Source: Gemmobacter lanyuensis (GTDB lineage Bacteria > Pseudomonadota > Alphaproteobacteria > Rhodobacterales > Rhodobacteraceae). From it: a stretch of 64,000 nt of DNA. This document shows positions 1 to 8,246 of this stretch, piece by piece. The stretch covers positions 62,001 through 126,000 of the forward strand of contig NZ_BMYQ01000007.1 of assembly GCF_014652355.1 (NCBI RefSeq), written 5' to 3'. A program made the translations under genes and the position numbers. Position 1 is the stretch's first letter, and each line of letters begins with the position of its first letter. The notes under the pieces were generated by a model, which made no database searches, had not been told where the DNA came from, and saw only the letters and a program-made list of their open reading frames with translations.

Positions 1-665
1 AGCGGGTGGTCGTGATCGGCCCTTCGGGCGGCGGCAAGTCCACGCTCTTGCGCGTGGTGATGGGTCTGGAAGAGATCCAGCAAGGAAGTGTGACCTTCGC
101 GGGCAAACCCTACATTTCCGCGGAAGGCAGCAAGACCCGCATCGATACCGAACAGCGCAAGAAGATCGGCATGGTCTTTCAGCATTACACGCTGTTCCCG
201 CATCTGACGGTGCTGCAGAACCTGACGCTGGCGCCGCGCAAGGTGCATGGTGTGTCCCGCAGCGCCGCGGAAGACCGCGGCCGCGCGATCCTTGCCCGCT
301 TCGGGCTGGACGCCAAGGCCGATGCCTACCCGTCGCAGCTTTCCGGCGGGCAGAAACAGCGCGTGGCGATTGCCCGGGCGCTGATGCTCGATCCGCAGCT
401 GATGCTGTTTGATGAGGTGACTTCGGCGCTTGACCCCGAACTGGTGGCCGAGGTCGAGGCGGTGATCCTGCAGCTTGCAAGCCAGGGGATGCCCATGATG
501 ATGGTCACCCATGACATGTGGTTTGCCCGCAATGTCGCCAGCCGCGTGATCTTCTGCGCGGGCGGCGTGGTGGTCGAGGACGGCCCCCCGGAACAGGTTC
601 TGGGCAACCCCAAGGAAGAACGCACCCGCGAATTCATCGACCGCGTCTTCCATATCAAGGGGTAA
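1..665 (+). CDS. Polar amino-acid ABC transporter ATP-binding protein (5' end outside window)
   Basis: ATPase of a HisP/GlnQ-type amino-acid importer, acting on the cytoplasmic face to power the two permeases that follow. The frame is open to the left edge, so the N-terminus is missing. The visible part begins just before Walker A (GPSGGGKST, about nt 18-44). The signature LSGGQKQR, Walker B LMLFDE, the D-loop SALDPE and the switch His in MVTHDM are all intact. The stop lies 3 nt before the next start, so cotranscription is near certain. The binding protein is not visible and probably lies upstream. Substrate is inferred from the catabolic genes downstream (hydroxyproline or a related imino acid); the sequence alone only says polar amino acid. 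Confidence 0.93.
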   Translation, partial: RVVVIGPSGGGKSTLLRVVMGLEEIQQGSVTFAGKPYISAEGSKTRIDTEQRKKIGMVFQHYTLFPHLTVLQNLTLAPRKVHGVSRSAAEDRGRAILARFGLDAKADAYPSQLSGGQKQRVAIARALMLDPQLMLFDEVTSALDPELVAEVEAVILQLASQGMPMMMVTHDMWFARNVASRVIFCAGGVVVEDGPPEQVLGNPKEERTREFIDRVFHIKG

Positions 666-668
666 GCC

Positions 669-1337
669 ATGGACTATACCCTCGATCTGGGCGCGGTGAC
701 CCGCAACCTCGGCCCGCTGTTCGACGGGCTGGCGGTGACACTGCAGCTGACGGTTGCAGCGAACATCATCGGCATCACCGCGGGTTTCGGCCTTGCGCTG
801 CTGGTGCTGTCGCGTTTCGCCCTGCTGCGCCTGCCCGCCATGCTGTTCGTGGAGTTTTTCCGCTGCACCCCGGCCATCGTGCAGATCGTCTGGTTCTTCT
901 ACTGCGTGCCGATGCTGTTCAACGTGTTCCTTGATCCGATCACGATGGGCGTTCTGGCACTGGGTCTGAACCTGACCGCCTTCAACGCCGAGGCCTATCG
1001 CGCCAGCATCCAGGCCGTGCCGCGTGAACATCTGGATGCCGGGATCGCCCTTGGCCTGACGCCTGCACAGCGCGTTCTGAACATCGTGCTGCCGCAAGCG
1101 ATGCGGGCCTCGGTGCCGGTGCTGCTCACGAACGGGATCGGCACCTTCCAACAGTCGGCGCTGGTCGCGATCGTGGGTGTGGCGGACCTGATGTATCAGG
1201 GCAAGACGCTGGCGACCCAGACCTATCGCCCCATCGAGACCTTCACGATCATCGCGCTCTTCTACCTCGCGGTGTCCTTCCCCGTCAGCCAGCTGGTCGG
1301 CTGGTTGGAACGTCGGCGCGGCCTGGCTGCAAGGTGA
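669..1337 (+). CDS. Amino-acid ABC transporter permease, first subunit (HisM/GlnP family)
   Basis: Inner-membrane channel subunit of the same importer, 222 aa, the usual length for the family. Several hydrophobic helices are visible. The cytoplasmic EAA loop that docks on the ATPase is near residues 108-145 (EAYRASIQAVPREHLDAG then ALGLTPAQR). An N-terminal region of the type FDGLAVTLQLTVAANIIG is typical of the HEQRO-type permeases. ATG at 669 follows the ATPase stop by 3 nt, and its own stop is 1 nt before the second permease. It probably forms a heterodimer with the next gene product. Confidence 0.93.
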   Translation: MDYTLDLGAVTRNLGPLFDGLAVTLQLTVAANIIGITAGFGLALLVLSRFALLRLPAMLFVEFFRCTPAIVQIVWFFYCVPMLFNVFLDPITMGVLALGLNLTAFNAEAYRASIQAVPREHLDAGIALGLTPAQRVLNIVLPQAMRASVPVLLTNGIGTFQQSALVAIVGVADLMYQGKTLATQTYRPIETFTIIALFYLAVSFPVSQLVGWLERRRGLAAR

Positions 1338-1338
1338 C

Positions 1339-2007
1339 ATGATGGAACTTGATTTCTCGATCCTGCTGAAATTTGCCGATGCGCTGGCGCTTGGCCTCTG
1401 GACGACGCTGAAACTGACGGTGCTGTGCGTCGCCATGGGAACCGCGCTCGGGTTCCTGATCGGGCTGGCGCGCGCTTCGGAAAACGCACTGATCCGCATC
1501 CCCGCCTCGGCCTTTGTCGAATTCTTCCGCGGCACGCCGGTGCTGATCCAGCTGTTCTGGATCTTCTTCTGCCTGCCGCTGGTGCTGGGGGTTGAACTGT
1601 CGAACCTCGCCTCGGCGACCATTGCGCTGACGCTTTATATGGGGGCGATCACCTCGGAAACCTTCCGCGCCTCGCTGCGGGCGGTGGGGCGTGAACAGAT
1701 GGATGCCTGCGTGGCACTTGGCCTGCCGCGCAGCGTGCAGATCCTGCACGTGATCCTGCCGCAGGCCGTGCTGCGCGCCGTGCCGACGCTTCTGTCGAAC
1801 TGCATCAGCCTTTTCAAGGAAAGCGCGCTGGTCTCGGCCGTGGGCATGGCGGACCTCATGTTCGTCGGCCAGAACATCTCGAACAACACCGCCCGCCCGA
1901 TCGAGGTGCTGACGGCGGTGGCCTGCATCTACTTCATCATCGCCTTCCCGCTGACGCGTCTGGTGACGCGGATCGAAGGGCGGATGCTACGTAAACTGGC
2001 CGCCTGA
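1339..2007 (+). CDS. Amino-acid ABC transporter permease, second subunit (HisQ/GlnP family)
   Basis: Second inner-membrane subunit, also 222 aa, paralogous to the preceding gene. It shares the N-terminal pattern ALGLWTTLKLTVLCVAMG and an EAA loop near residues 108-145 (SETFRASLRAVGREQMDA). Two consecutive ATG codons (1339 and 1342) could serve as start. It is followed after 24 nt by the DapA-family gene with a clear AAGGAAAA ribosome site, which ties uptake to catabolism. Expected partner: the ATPase at the left edge. Confidence 0.93.
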   Translation: MMELDFSILLKFADALALGLWTTLKLTVLCVAMGTALGFLIGLARASENALIRIPASAFVEFFRGTPVLIQLFWIFFCLPLVLGVELSNLASATIALTLYMGAITSETFRASLRAVGREQMDACVALGLPRSVQILHVILPQAVLRAVPTLLSNCISLFKESALVSAVGMADLMFVGQNISNNTARPIEVLTAVACIYFIIAFPLTRLVTRIEGRMLRKLAA

Positions 2008-2031
2008 CGGCCGATCTGAAAGGAAAATCCC

Positions 2032-2913
2032 ATGAAACTGCAAGGCGTGATGCCCGCACTTGTCACCCCCTTCGACGCCGAAGGCCAGATCGACTTTGCC
2101 GCGTTCAAGACCCATCTGGAAAACCTGCGGGCGGCCGGTGTGACGGGCTGGGTGCCCTGCGGATCGTCGGGCGAATACAACCTGATGAGCGATGCGGAAC
2201 GTGACAGCGTGCTGCAATTCGTCAAGGATTTCGCAAAGCCCGGCGAAACGCTGATTGCGGGCACCAATGCCCCCCATACCGCCGGGGTCATCGCCAATAC
2301 GCTGCGCGCCAAGGCCATGGGCTATGACGCCGTGCTGCTGGCAACCCCCTTCTACACCAAGCCCACCCAGGCCGAGCTGATCAAGCATTTCAAGACGGTC
2401 ATCGCGGCGACCGACATGAATATCGTCCTCTATTCCTACCCGGACAAGGACGGGGTGGAGCTGGGCTGGGAAGTGCTGGATGCCCTGGCGGATGAGCCGC
2501 GCATCATCGGCATCAAGGAAAGCTCGGGCTCGCTGCAGCGCGCCATCGGAATCGCCACGCGCTACACCGGGCGCATCCAGCTCGTCTCCGGGTCGGATGA
2601 CATCGCGCTCGACTTCATGCTCTGGGGCGCCGACAGCTGGATCTGCGGCCCGGCCAATTGCATGGCCAAGGCCGTCTGCGATCTGGACCGCACCTTCCGG
2701 TCGGGCGATCTGGCCAAGGCCAAGGCCCAGATGGCCACACTCTATACCGCGATGAACATCCTGGAATCCGGCAAGTTCGTGCAGAAGCTGAAATACGGCT
2801 GCGAGCTGCAGGGCACCCCGGTCGGCGAATGCCGCATGCCGCTGGGCCCGCTGACGGATGAGGAAAAGCAGGCTTTCGCGGAAGCCATGAAACCGATCCT
2901 GTCCTGGGCCTGA
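2032..2913 (+). CDS. DapA-family lyase/deaminase, probable 1-pyrroline-4-hydroxy-2-carboxylate deaminase
   Basis: Class I aldolase-fold enzyme of the dihydrodipicolinate synthase/N-acetylneuraminate lyase family, 293 aa. Visible motifs: the carboxylate-binding loop CGSSGEYNLM (about residues 43-52), a tyrosine in LYSYPDKDG near residue 137, and the Schiff-base lysine in IGIKESSG near residue 164. The family is broad. The function is inferred from context: it sits with a D-amino-acid dehydrogenase, a semialdehyde dehydrogenase and a proline-racemase-family protein, the set of the D-hydroxyproline route, where this family converts pyrroline-4-hydroxy-2-carboxylate to 2-oxoglutarate semialdehyde. 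A sugar-acid dehydratase or true DapA is less likely here. Confidence 0.85.
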   Translation: MKLQGVMPALVTPFDAEGQIDFAAFKTHLENLRAAGVTGWVPCGSSGEYNLMSDAERDSVLQFVKDFAKPGETLIAGTNAPHTAGVIANTLRAKAMGYDAVLLATPFYTKPTQAELIKHFKTVIAATDMNIVLYSYPDKDGVELGWEVLDALADEPRIIGIKESSGSLQRAIGIATRYTGRIQLVSGSDDIALDFMLWGADSWICGPANCMAKAVCDLDRTFRSGDLAKAKAQMATLYTAMNILESGKFVQKLKYGCELQGTPVGECRMPLGPLTDEEKQAFAEAMKPILSWA

Positions 2914-2924
2914 TCTGACAGACC

Positions 2925-2947
2925 GCCGGGCGGCGCGACCGCCCGGC
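2925..2947 (+). terminator. Intercistronic GC hairpin
   Basis: Perfect 9-bp stem (GCCGGGCGG / CCGCCCGGC) with a 5-nt loop, followed by CTTTCC, in the 54-bp gap between the DapA-family gene and the FAD dehydrogenase. The short T-run makes it a weak terminator or an mRNA-stabilising element that shapes relative expression within the operon. Confidence 0.5.
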
Positions 2948-2967
2948 CTTTCCGGCTGAGGGAAAAG

Positions 2968-4200
2968 ATGACCACGGTAGTCGTAGGGGCGGGCATCATC
3001 GGCACTGCCATTGCCCATGATCTGAAAAAGCGCGGCCGCGATGTCGTGTTGATTGACAGGGATGCGCCGGGGCGCGGGGCGTCCTATGGCAATATGGCAT
3101 CCATTGCCGTGACTGAATTCATGCCGGCCTCGCGGCCCTCGGTCTGGAAACAGATCCCCGGCTGGATGCTGGACCCCGAAGGCCCGGTCCGGGTACGCCC
3201 CGGCTATATGCCGCGTCTGGTGCCGTGGTTCCTGCGTTTCATCGCGGCCTCGCGCCCATCGAAGCTCCGCGCGCTTGAGGCGCAGGGGGCGGCGCTTTGC
3301 AGCCGTGCGCTGGGGGATACGCTGGCCCTGCTGCGGGAAACCGGGCTGTCCGACCAGATCACCGAGGAAGGCTGCCTCTCCCTTTACACCGATCAGGCCG
3401 AATTCCGCGCAGACCGTGATCATATTGAAATCCTTGAACGCTTCGGATTCGCCCATCAGATCCTGACCGGGGTCGAGGCGCGGGATCTGGAGCCCGAGCT
3501 TTCGCGCGACATCGGCATGGCGGTGCTGTTCCCCGAAAACCGCTCGATGCGCGATCCCTACAAGCTGGTGGTGGCGCTGGCCGACCAGTTCACCGCCCAA
3601 GGCGGCCGGATCGAACGGGGCGAGGTTGCGGGCTTTGCCCGGACCGATGCCATGCGCGAGGTCATCCTGAAGGACGGCCGCCGTATCGCCGCGGATGAGG
3701 TGGTGATCTGCGCGGGCGCCCATTCCACCACGCTTGCGCGTGAACTGGGGGAACCGATCCCGCTGGAAACCGAACGCGGCTATCACACGCAGATCATGGC
3801 CCCCGGCATTTCCATGCGCCATTCGATCATCTGGCCCGCCCGCGCCTTCATGGTGACGCCGACCGCTGGCGGCATCCGCGTCGGCGGCACGGTCGAGATG
3901 GCCGGGCTTGACGCCGCGCCCGATTATCGCCGCGCCAAGATTACCGTGCGCCGCGCGCAGACCGCGCTGCCCAATCTGCGCTGCGAAAACTTTACCGAAT
4001 GGATGGGCCACCGCCCGGCCCTGCCCGATACGGTCCCGATCCTGTCGGCCAGCGCGCGGACGCGGGGCCTGTTCTACGCCACGGGCCACGGCCATCTGGG
4101 TCTGACCTATGCCGCCACCACCGCAAGGCTGATGGGCCAGCTGATCACCGGCGCGCAGCCCGAGATCGACCTGCACCCTTATCGCATCAACCGTTTCTGA
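2968..4200 (+). CDS. FAD-dependent D-amino-acid dehydrogenase (DadA-like), probable D-hydroxyproline dehydrogenase
   Basis: DAO-family flavoprotein, 410 aa. The dinucleotide-binding motif VVVGAGIIG sits at residues 4-12 with the acidic end of the second strand at VLIDRD. The C-terminal part ends in the typical GLFYATGHGHLGLTYA segment that contacts the flavin. It would oxidise the D-imino acid made by the epimerase encoded three genes downstream, passing electrons to the respiratory chain. ATG 2968 follows a GAGGGAAAAG ribosome site. The next gene starts 7 nt after the stop. Assignment to cis-4-hydroxy-D-proline is from operon context; other D-amino acids remain possible. Confidence 0.85.
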   Translation: MTTVVVGAGIIGTAIAHDLKKRGRDVVLIDRDAPGRGASYGNMASIAVTEFMPASRPSVWKQIPGWMLDPEGPVRVRPGYMPRLVPWFLRFIAASRPSKLRALEAQGAALCSRALGDTLALLRETGLSDQITEEGCLSLYTDQAEFRADRDHIEILERFGFAHQILTGVEARDLEPELSRDIGMAVLFPENRSMRDPYKLVVALADQFTAQGGRIERGEVAGFARTDAMREVILKDGRRIAADEVVICAGAHSTTLARELGEPIPLETERGYHTQIMAPGISMRHSIIWPARAFMVTPTAGGIRVGGTVEMAGLDAAPDYRRAKITVRRAQTALPNLRCENFTEWMGHRPALPDTVPILSASARTRGLFYATGHGHLGLTYAATTARLMGQLITGAQPEIDLHPYRINRF

Positions 4201-4207
4201 GGATACC

Positions 4208-5680
4208 ATGCAGACAGAGCTTTTCATCAACGGTGCATGGGTCGCCCCGGCCGAGGGCAATACCCTGCCCGTGATCGATCCGGCCACCGAAGAGGTGTTC
4301 CACCAGATCCCCGCCGCGACCGCCCCGGATGCCGATGCCGCCGTTGCTGCCGCACGCGCAGCCTTTGATCAGGGTCCCTGGCCGCGCATGACCGGCAAGG
4401 AACGCGCGGTCTATCTGCGCGCCATGGCACAGGGCATCCGCGACCGCCTGCCGGAACTGGCGCGGCTTGAGGTGCGCGACAACGGCAAACCCCTGCCGGA
4501 AGCGGAGTGGGATCTGGGCGATGCCGCGGGCTGCTTTGATTACTACGCCGATCTCGCCGAAGAGCTGGATGGCGAGGTCGAGGAGATCGCGCTTGCCGAT
4601 GGTCGCTTCACCGCCAAGGCGCTGCGCGAACCGCTGGGCGTTGCCGTGGCGATCGTGCCCTGGAACTATCCGCTGCTCATGGCCTCGTGGAAGGTTGCAC
4701 CGGCACTGGCGGCGGGCTGCACCATGGTGCTGAAACCGGCCGAGACGACCTCGCTCACCGCGCTGGAGCTCGGCCGGATCGCCGAGGCGGCGGGCCTGCC
4801 TGCCGGGGTGCTGAACATCCTGTCGGGCAAGGGCTCGGTCGTGGGGCAGCGCCTGATCGAACATCCGCAGGTGGACAAGGTGGCCTTCACCGGCTCTGGC
4901 CCCGTGGGGTCGCGCATCATGGCGGCCGGGGCGAAAGACATCAAACGCATCAGCCTCGAGCTGGGCGGAAAATCCCCCTTCGTGGTCTTTGCCGACAGCG
5001 ACATCGAAAAAGCCGTCGAATGGATCATGTTCGGCATCTTCTGGAACCAAGGGCAGGTCTGTTCGGCAACAAGCCGCGTTCTGGTGGAACGCCCGCTTTA
5101 TGAACCGCTGCTTGCCCGCCTGATCGAAGAGGCGCAGAAGATCACCATCGGCAATGGTCTGACCCCCGGCACGCTGCTTGGCCCCCTGGTCAATCAGGGC
5201 CAGTATGAGGACGTGCTGCGCCACATCGCCCGCGCTGTCGAACAGGGCGCCACGGTGGCCACGGGCGGCAAGCGTCCGGCAGGGCTCGAAAAAGGCTTCT
5301 ACCTTGAGCCCACGATCCTGACGGATGTCGCACTCGACAGCGACGCCTGGGTCGAGGAGATCTTTGGCCCCGTCGTCTGCATCCGCCCCTTTGACACCGA
5401 GGCCGAGGCGATCAGCCTTTCGAACGACTCCCGCTTCGGGTTGGCCGCGGCGGTCATGTCGGCCGATGACGCGCGCTGCGAACGGGTGGCCCGCGCCTTC
5501 CGCGCCGGGATCGTCTGGATCAACTGCTCCCAACCCACCTTCACCGAAGCCCCGTGGGGCGGTTACAAACAGTCGGGCATCGGCCGTGAACTTGGCCGTT
5601 GGGGTTTGGACAATTACCTCGAAACCAAGCAGATCACGCGGCTGGTCAGCAATGACCCCTGGGGTTGGTACATCAAATGA
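4208..5680 (+). CDS. NAD(P)-dependent aldehyde dehydrogenase, probable 2-oxoglutarate semialdehyde dehydrogenase
   Basis: Classical ALDH of 490 aa. Catalytic motifs are complete: VPWNYP (residues 150-155), cofactor loop FTGSGPVGS, general-base Glu in LELGGKSP near residue 250, nucleophile Cys in NQGQVCSAT near residue 286, and EIFGPVV near residue 385. The C-terminus (PWGGYKQSGIGRELG ending DPWGWYIK) resembles betaine-aldehyde dehydrogenases, so sequence alone would suggest an omega-amino or betaine aldehyde. In this operon the expected substrate is 2-oxoglutarate semialdehyde. The stop overlaps the start of the racemase-family gene in an ATGA, so translation is coupled. Confidence 0.9.
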   Translation: MQTELFINGAWVAPAEGNTLPVIDPATEEVFHQIPAATAPDADAAVAAARAAFDQGPWPRMTGKERAVYLRAMAQGIRDRLPELARLEVRDNGKPLPEAEWDLGDAAGCFDYYADLAEELDGEVEEIALADGRFTAKALREPLGVAVAIVPWNYPLLMASWKVAPALAAGCTMVLKPAETTSLTALELGRIAEAAGLPAGVLNILSGKGSVVGQRLIEHPQVDKVAFTGSGPVGSRIMAAGAKDIKRISLELGGKSPFVVFADSDIEKAVEWIMFGIFWNQGQVCSATSRVLVERPLYEPLLARLIEEAQKITIGNGLTPGTLLGPLVNQGQYEDVLRHIARAVEQGATVATGGKRPAGLEKGFYLEPTILTDVALDSDAWVEEIFGPVVCIRPFDTEAEAISLSNDSRFGLAAAVMSADDARCERVARAFRAGIVWINCSQPTFTEAPWGGYKQSGIGRELGRWGLDNYLETKQITRLVSNDPWGWYIK

Positions 5681-6708
5681 TGTTTGATCAAAGCCTTGAT
5701 ATCCTGATGGTCCACGCCCAGGGCGAGATCGGGAATGTCATCATCGGGGGCGCGCCCGAAATACCCGGCGCGACCATCCTCGAAAAGATGAACCATATCA
5801 ACGAGGTGGACGATAGCCTGCGCCGCTTCGTCTGCTTTGAGCCGCGCGCCAATGTGGCGATGACGGTGAACCTGCTGCTGCCCCCGTGCCGCCCCGATGC
5901 CGATGCGGCCTTCATCGTGCTGCAGGCGGACCGGGCGCATCCCATGTCGGGGTCGAACTGCATCTGCGTGGTGACGGCGCTGCTGGAAACCGGGCGGGTG
6001 AAGATGGTCGAACCTGAAACCATCGTGCGGCTGGATACGGCGGCGGGGTTGATCACCGTTCGCGCGGAATGCCGCGACGGGCGCTGCCTTTCGGTCAGCC
6101 TCGACAATGTTCCGGCCTTTGTGGCCGAACTGGATGCCGCGGTGGAAACGCCGAAATGGGGCACGATCCGCGCCGATATAGCCTTTGGCGGTGTGTTCTA
6201 TGCCCAGATCGACGTGGACAGTATCGGCCTGAAGATCATCCCCGACCATGCCCGCGCCTTGGCCGAGGCGGGGATGGAGCTGAAGACCCTGCTGGCCGAT
6301 CAGGTGACGGTGCAACACCCGGAAATCGCCAGCCTGAACGAAATCGCCTATGTGATGTTCCGCGACTATCAGCCCGATGGCTCGGTCATCACCTGCACGA
6401 CGCTTGCGCCGGGGCGGGTAGACCGGTCGCCCTGCGGTACCGGATCGTCTGCCAATCTGGCAGTGTTGCAGGCGCGGGGGCAGCTGAAGTTGCAGGAACG
6501 CCGCGCCTCGCGCTCGATCATCGGCGGCACGTTCTTGGCCGAGGCGGTGGGCGAAACCACCGTGGGCGGGCGCCCGGCGGTCCTGCCGCGCATCACCGGC
6601 AGCGCCTGGATCTATGGGCGTCAACAGCTGCGGATCAGCCCGGACGATCCCTTCCGCGCGGGCTTTGCCCTGTCGGATACCTGGGGTCCGCTGGTGGGCG
6701 AGCTGTGA
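5677..6708 (+). CDS. Proline racemase superfamily protein, probable hydroxyproline 2-epimerase/dehydratase, Ser-Cys type
   Basis: 343 aa, family length. Cofactor-independent proline racemases use two Cys, one in an MCGH-type motif and one in DRSPCGTG. Here the second motif is intact (VDRSPCGTGSS, near residue 252), but the first reads HPMSGSN near residue 91, so Cys is replaced by Ser and the following His by Ser. Ser/Cys members exist in this superfamily and, as I recall, are linked to 4-hydroxyproline epimerase and trans-3-hydroxyproline dehydratase activity. Start chosen at ATG 5677, in a 4-nt overlap with the ALDH stop; a TTG four codons upstream is possible but unneeded. The stop overlaps the next start (TGATG). 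Confidence 0.88.
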   Translation: MMFDQSLDILMVHAQGEIGNVIIGGAPEIPGATILEKMNHINEVDDSLRRFVCFEPRANVAMTVNLLLPPCRPDADAAFIVLQADRAHPMSGSNCICVVTALLETGRVKMVEPETIVRLDTAAGLITVRAECRDGRCLSVSLDNVPAFVAELDAAVETPKWGTIRADIAFGGVFYAQIDVDSIGLKIIPDHARALAEAGMELKTLLADQVTVQHPEIASLNEIAYVMFRDYQPDGSVITCTTLAPGRVDRSPCGTGSSANLAVLQARGQLKLQERRASRSIIGGTFLAEAVGETTVGGRPAVLPRITGSAWIYGRQQLRISPDDPFRAGFALSDTWGPLVGEL

Positions 6709-7457
6709 TGCTGGCGGGTCAGACCATTCTGGTGACCGGGGCGACCGGCGCCATCGGACAGGCCATCTGCAAGGCGGTGGTCGCCGATGGGGCGCGGGTC
6801 GTCATCCATTACGGCCGCAACCGCGCCGCGGCAGAGGCGCTGCTGGATGAAGTCGGCGGGCAAGGCTGGTGCCTGCCCGGCGACCTTGCGACGCCCGAGG
6901 GGGCATGGTCGCTCTGGTCGGCGGCGGTGGGTGTGGCGGGGCGGATTCATGGCCTTGTCAACAACGCAGGCATCCGGTCCGAGGTGGCGGTGGACGCCCC
7001 GCTTGCCGAATGGCAATCGACATGGGAACGCGAGCTGCGGGTCAACTTCTTGTCCGCAGTCGACCTGACGCGCAGCGCGATCCTGCATTTCCGCCCGCAG
7101 GGTGGCGGTCGGATCCTCAATATGGCCAGCCGGGCCGGGCAGCGCGGCTATGCCTCGAACGCCATGGCCTATGGCGCGACCAAGGCTGCGCTGATCAATC
7201 TGACGAAATCGGTGGCGCAAAGCCACGGGCATGAGGGGATCACCGCCGTCGCGCTTGCCCCCGGCTGGGTCCGCACCGAAATGGCCGAGGCCTATATCGC
7301 CCAGCATGGCGAGGCGGCGGCGCTTGCGGGCATCCCCATCGGCCGCATGGCCACCCCATCCGAAATCGGCGAGCTTGTCGCCTTCGCCTTCCGTCCCAGC
7401 CAGGCTTCGCTCAACGGCGCGGTTCTGGACGTGAACGGTGGCAGTTATCTGAGGTAA
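6708..7457 (+). CDS. SDR-family oxidoreductase
   Basis: Classical short-chain dehydrogenase, 249 aa. Cofactor motif TGATGAIG at residues 10-17, NNAG near residue 84, catalytic Ser in NMASRAG, and the active-site tetrad YGATK (AMAYGATKAALINL). It starts at ATG 6708, overlapping the racemase stop by 1 nt, so it is translationally coupled to the operon. The reading frame is open for a further 213 codons upstream, but that part is the other frame of the racemase gene and is not coding. Substrate unknown; it does not belong to the textbook hydroxyproline route. Confidence 0.88.
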   Translation: MLAGQTILVTGATGAIGQAICKAVVADGARVVIHYGRNRAAAEALLDEVGGQGWCLPGDLATPEGAWSLWSAAVGVAGRIHGLVNNAGIRSEVAVDAPLAEWQSTWERELRVNFLSAVDLTRSAILHFRPQGGGRILNMASRAGQRGYASNAMAYGATKAALINLTKSVAQSHGHEGITAVALAPGWVRTEMAEAYIAQHGEAAALAGIPIGRMATPSEIGELVAFAFRPSQASLNGAVLDVNGGSYLR

Positions 7458-7460
7458 ATC

Positions 7461-8213
7461 ATGCGTTTTCAGGATAAGACCGTCATCGTCACCGGAGCAG
7501 CAGGCGGGATCGGGGCGGCCATCTGCGCCCGCTTTGGCCGCGAAGGGGCGCAGGTCATCGTCACCGATGTGAATGCCGAAGGCGCCGAAGCGACCGTTCA
7601 GGCCTTGCGATCCGAGGGCCTGCGCGCCCGCGCCTTTGCCAGCGACATTTCCACACGTGAGGGCTGTGTCGCCCTGATCGAAAATGTCACCGCCACGGAA
7701 GGCCGGATTGACGTTCTCTGCAACAATGCGGGCATCAACCGGCGCGGGGCGCTGCTTTCGCTTTCACCCGAAGACTGGCGGCTGTCCTTCGCCGTCAATC
7801 TGGATGCGATGTTCCATCTCTGCCAGGCGGCCCTGCCGCAAATGATCGCGCAGGGGGGGGCGGCCATTGTCAACACCGCCTCGCAATGGGGGCTTTATCC
7901 GGCGCCGAACCACATCGCATATAACGTGACCAAAGCCGCCGTGGCGAGCTTTACCCAGAACCTTGCCCGCGATTACGCGCCCCAGAAAATCCGCGTCAAT
8001 GCGGTCTGCCCGGGCGAGATCCACACCCCCATGCTGGAAGCCGGGGTGAAGCGGTCGGGCCGCACCATCGCCGATCTGGATGCGCTGGTGCCCTTTGGCC
8101 GCATCGGCAAGCCCGAAGAGGTGGCGGCGCTGGTGGCCTTCCTCGCGTCGGATGAGGCGGCCTTCATGTGTGGGTCGCTGGTGGAAATCACCGGGGCACA
8201 GGCGGTGGCCTGA
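7461..8213 (+). CDS. SDR-family oxidoreductase
   Basis: Second short-chain dehydrogenase, 250 aa, starting 3 nt after the previous SDR. Cofactor motif TGAAGGIG near residues 11-18, an acidic residue at the end of the second strand (VTDVN) that favours NAD over NADP, NNAG near residue 88, Ser in NTASQWG, and the tetrad YNVTK. It is only moderately similar to its neighbour, so a recent duplication is unlikely. As last gene of the operon it is followed by a strong hairpin. Substrate unknown; a 3-hydroxy- or 4-hydroxy-acid derivative from the preceding pathway is a reasonable guess. Confidence 0.87.
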   Translation: MRFQDKTVIVTGAAGGIGAAICARFGREGAQVIVTDVNAEGAEATVQALRSEGLRARAFASDISTREGCVALIENVTATEGRIDVLCNNAGINRRGALLSLSPEDWRLSFAVNLDAMFHLCQAALPQMIAQGGAAIVNTASQWGLYPAPNHIAYNVTKAAVASFTQNLARDYAPQKIRVNAVCPGEIHTPMLEAGVKRSGRTIADLDALVPFGRIGKPEEVAALVAFLASDEAAFMCGSLVEITGAQAVA

Positions 8214-8220
8214 GTGAGCG

Positions 8221-8239
8221 GGGGGGCCCATAGCCCCCC
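8221..8239. terminator. Bidirectional terminator between SDR and chromate transporter genes
   Basis: Stem GGGGGGC / GCCCCCC with a 5-nt loop (CCATA), lying between two convergent stop codons and followed by TCTTCCTT on the plus strand. It fits termination of the hydroxyproline operon and of chrA. Confidence 0.7.
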
Positions 8240-8246
8240 CTCTTCC

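Noticed and set aside
1987-4287. Very long antisense open frame on the minus strand (over 750 codons)
   Set aside because: It mirrors the DapA-family and FAD dehydrogenase genes, has no recognisable motif, and its composition (His/Gly/Arg-rich) is what GC-rich codon bias creates on the opposite strand.
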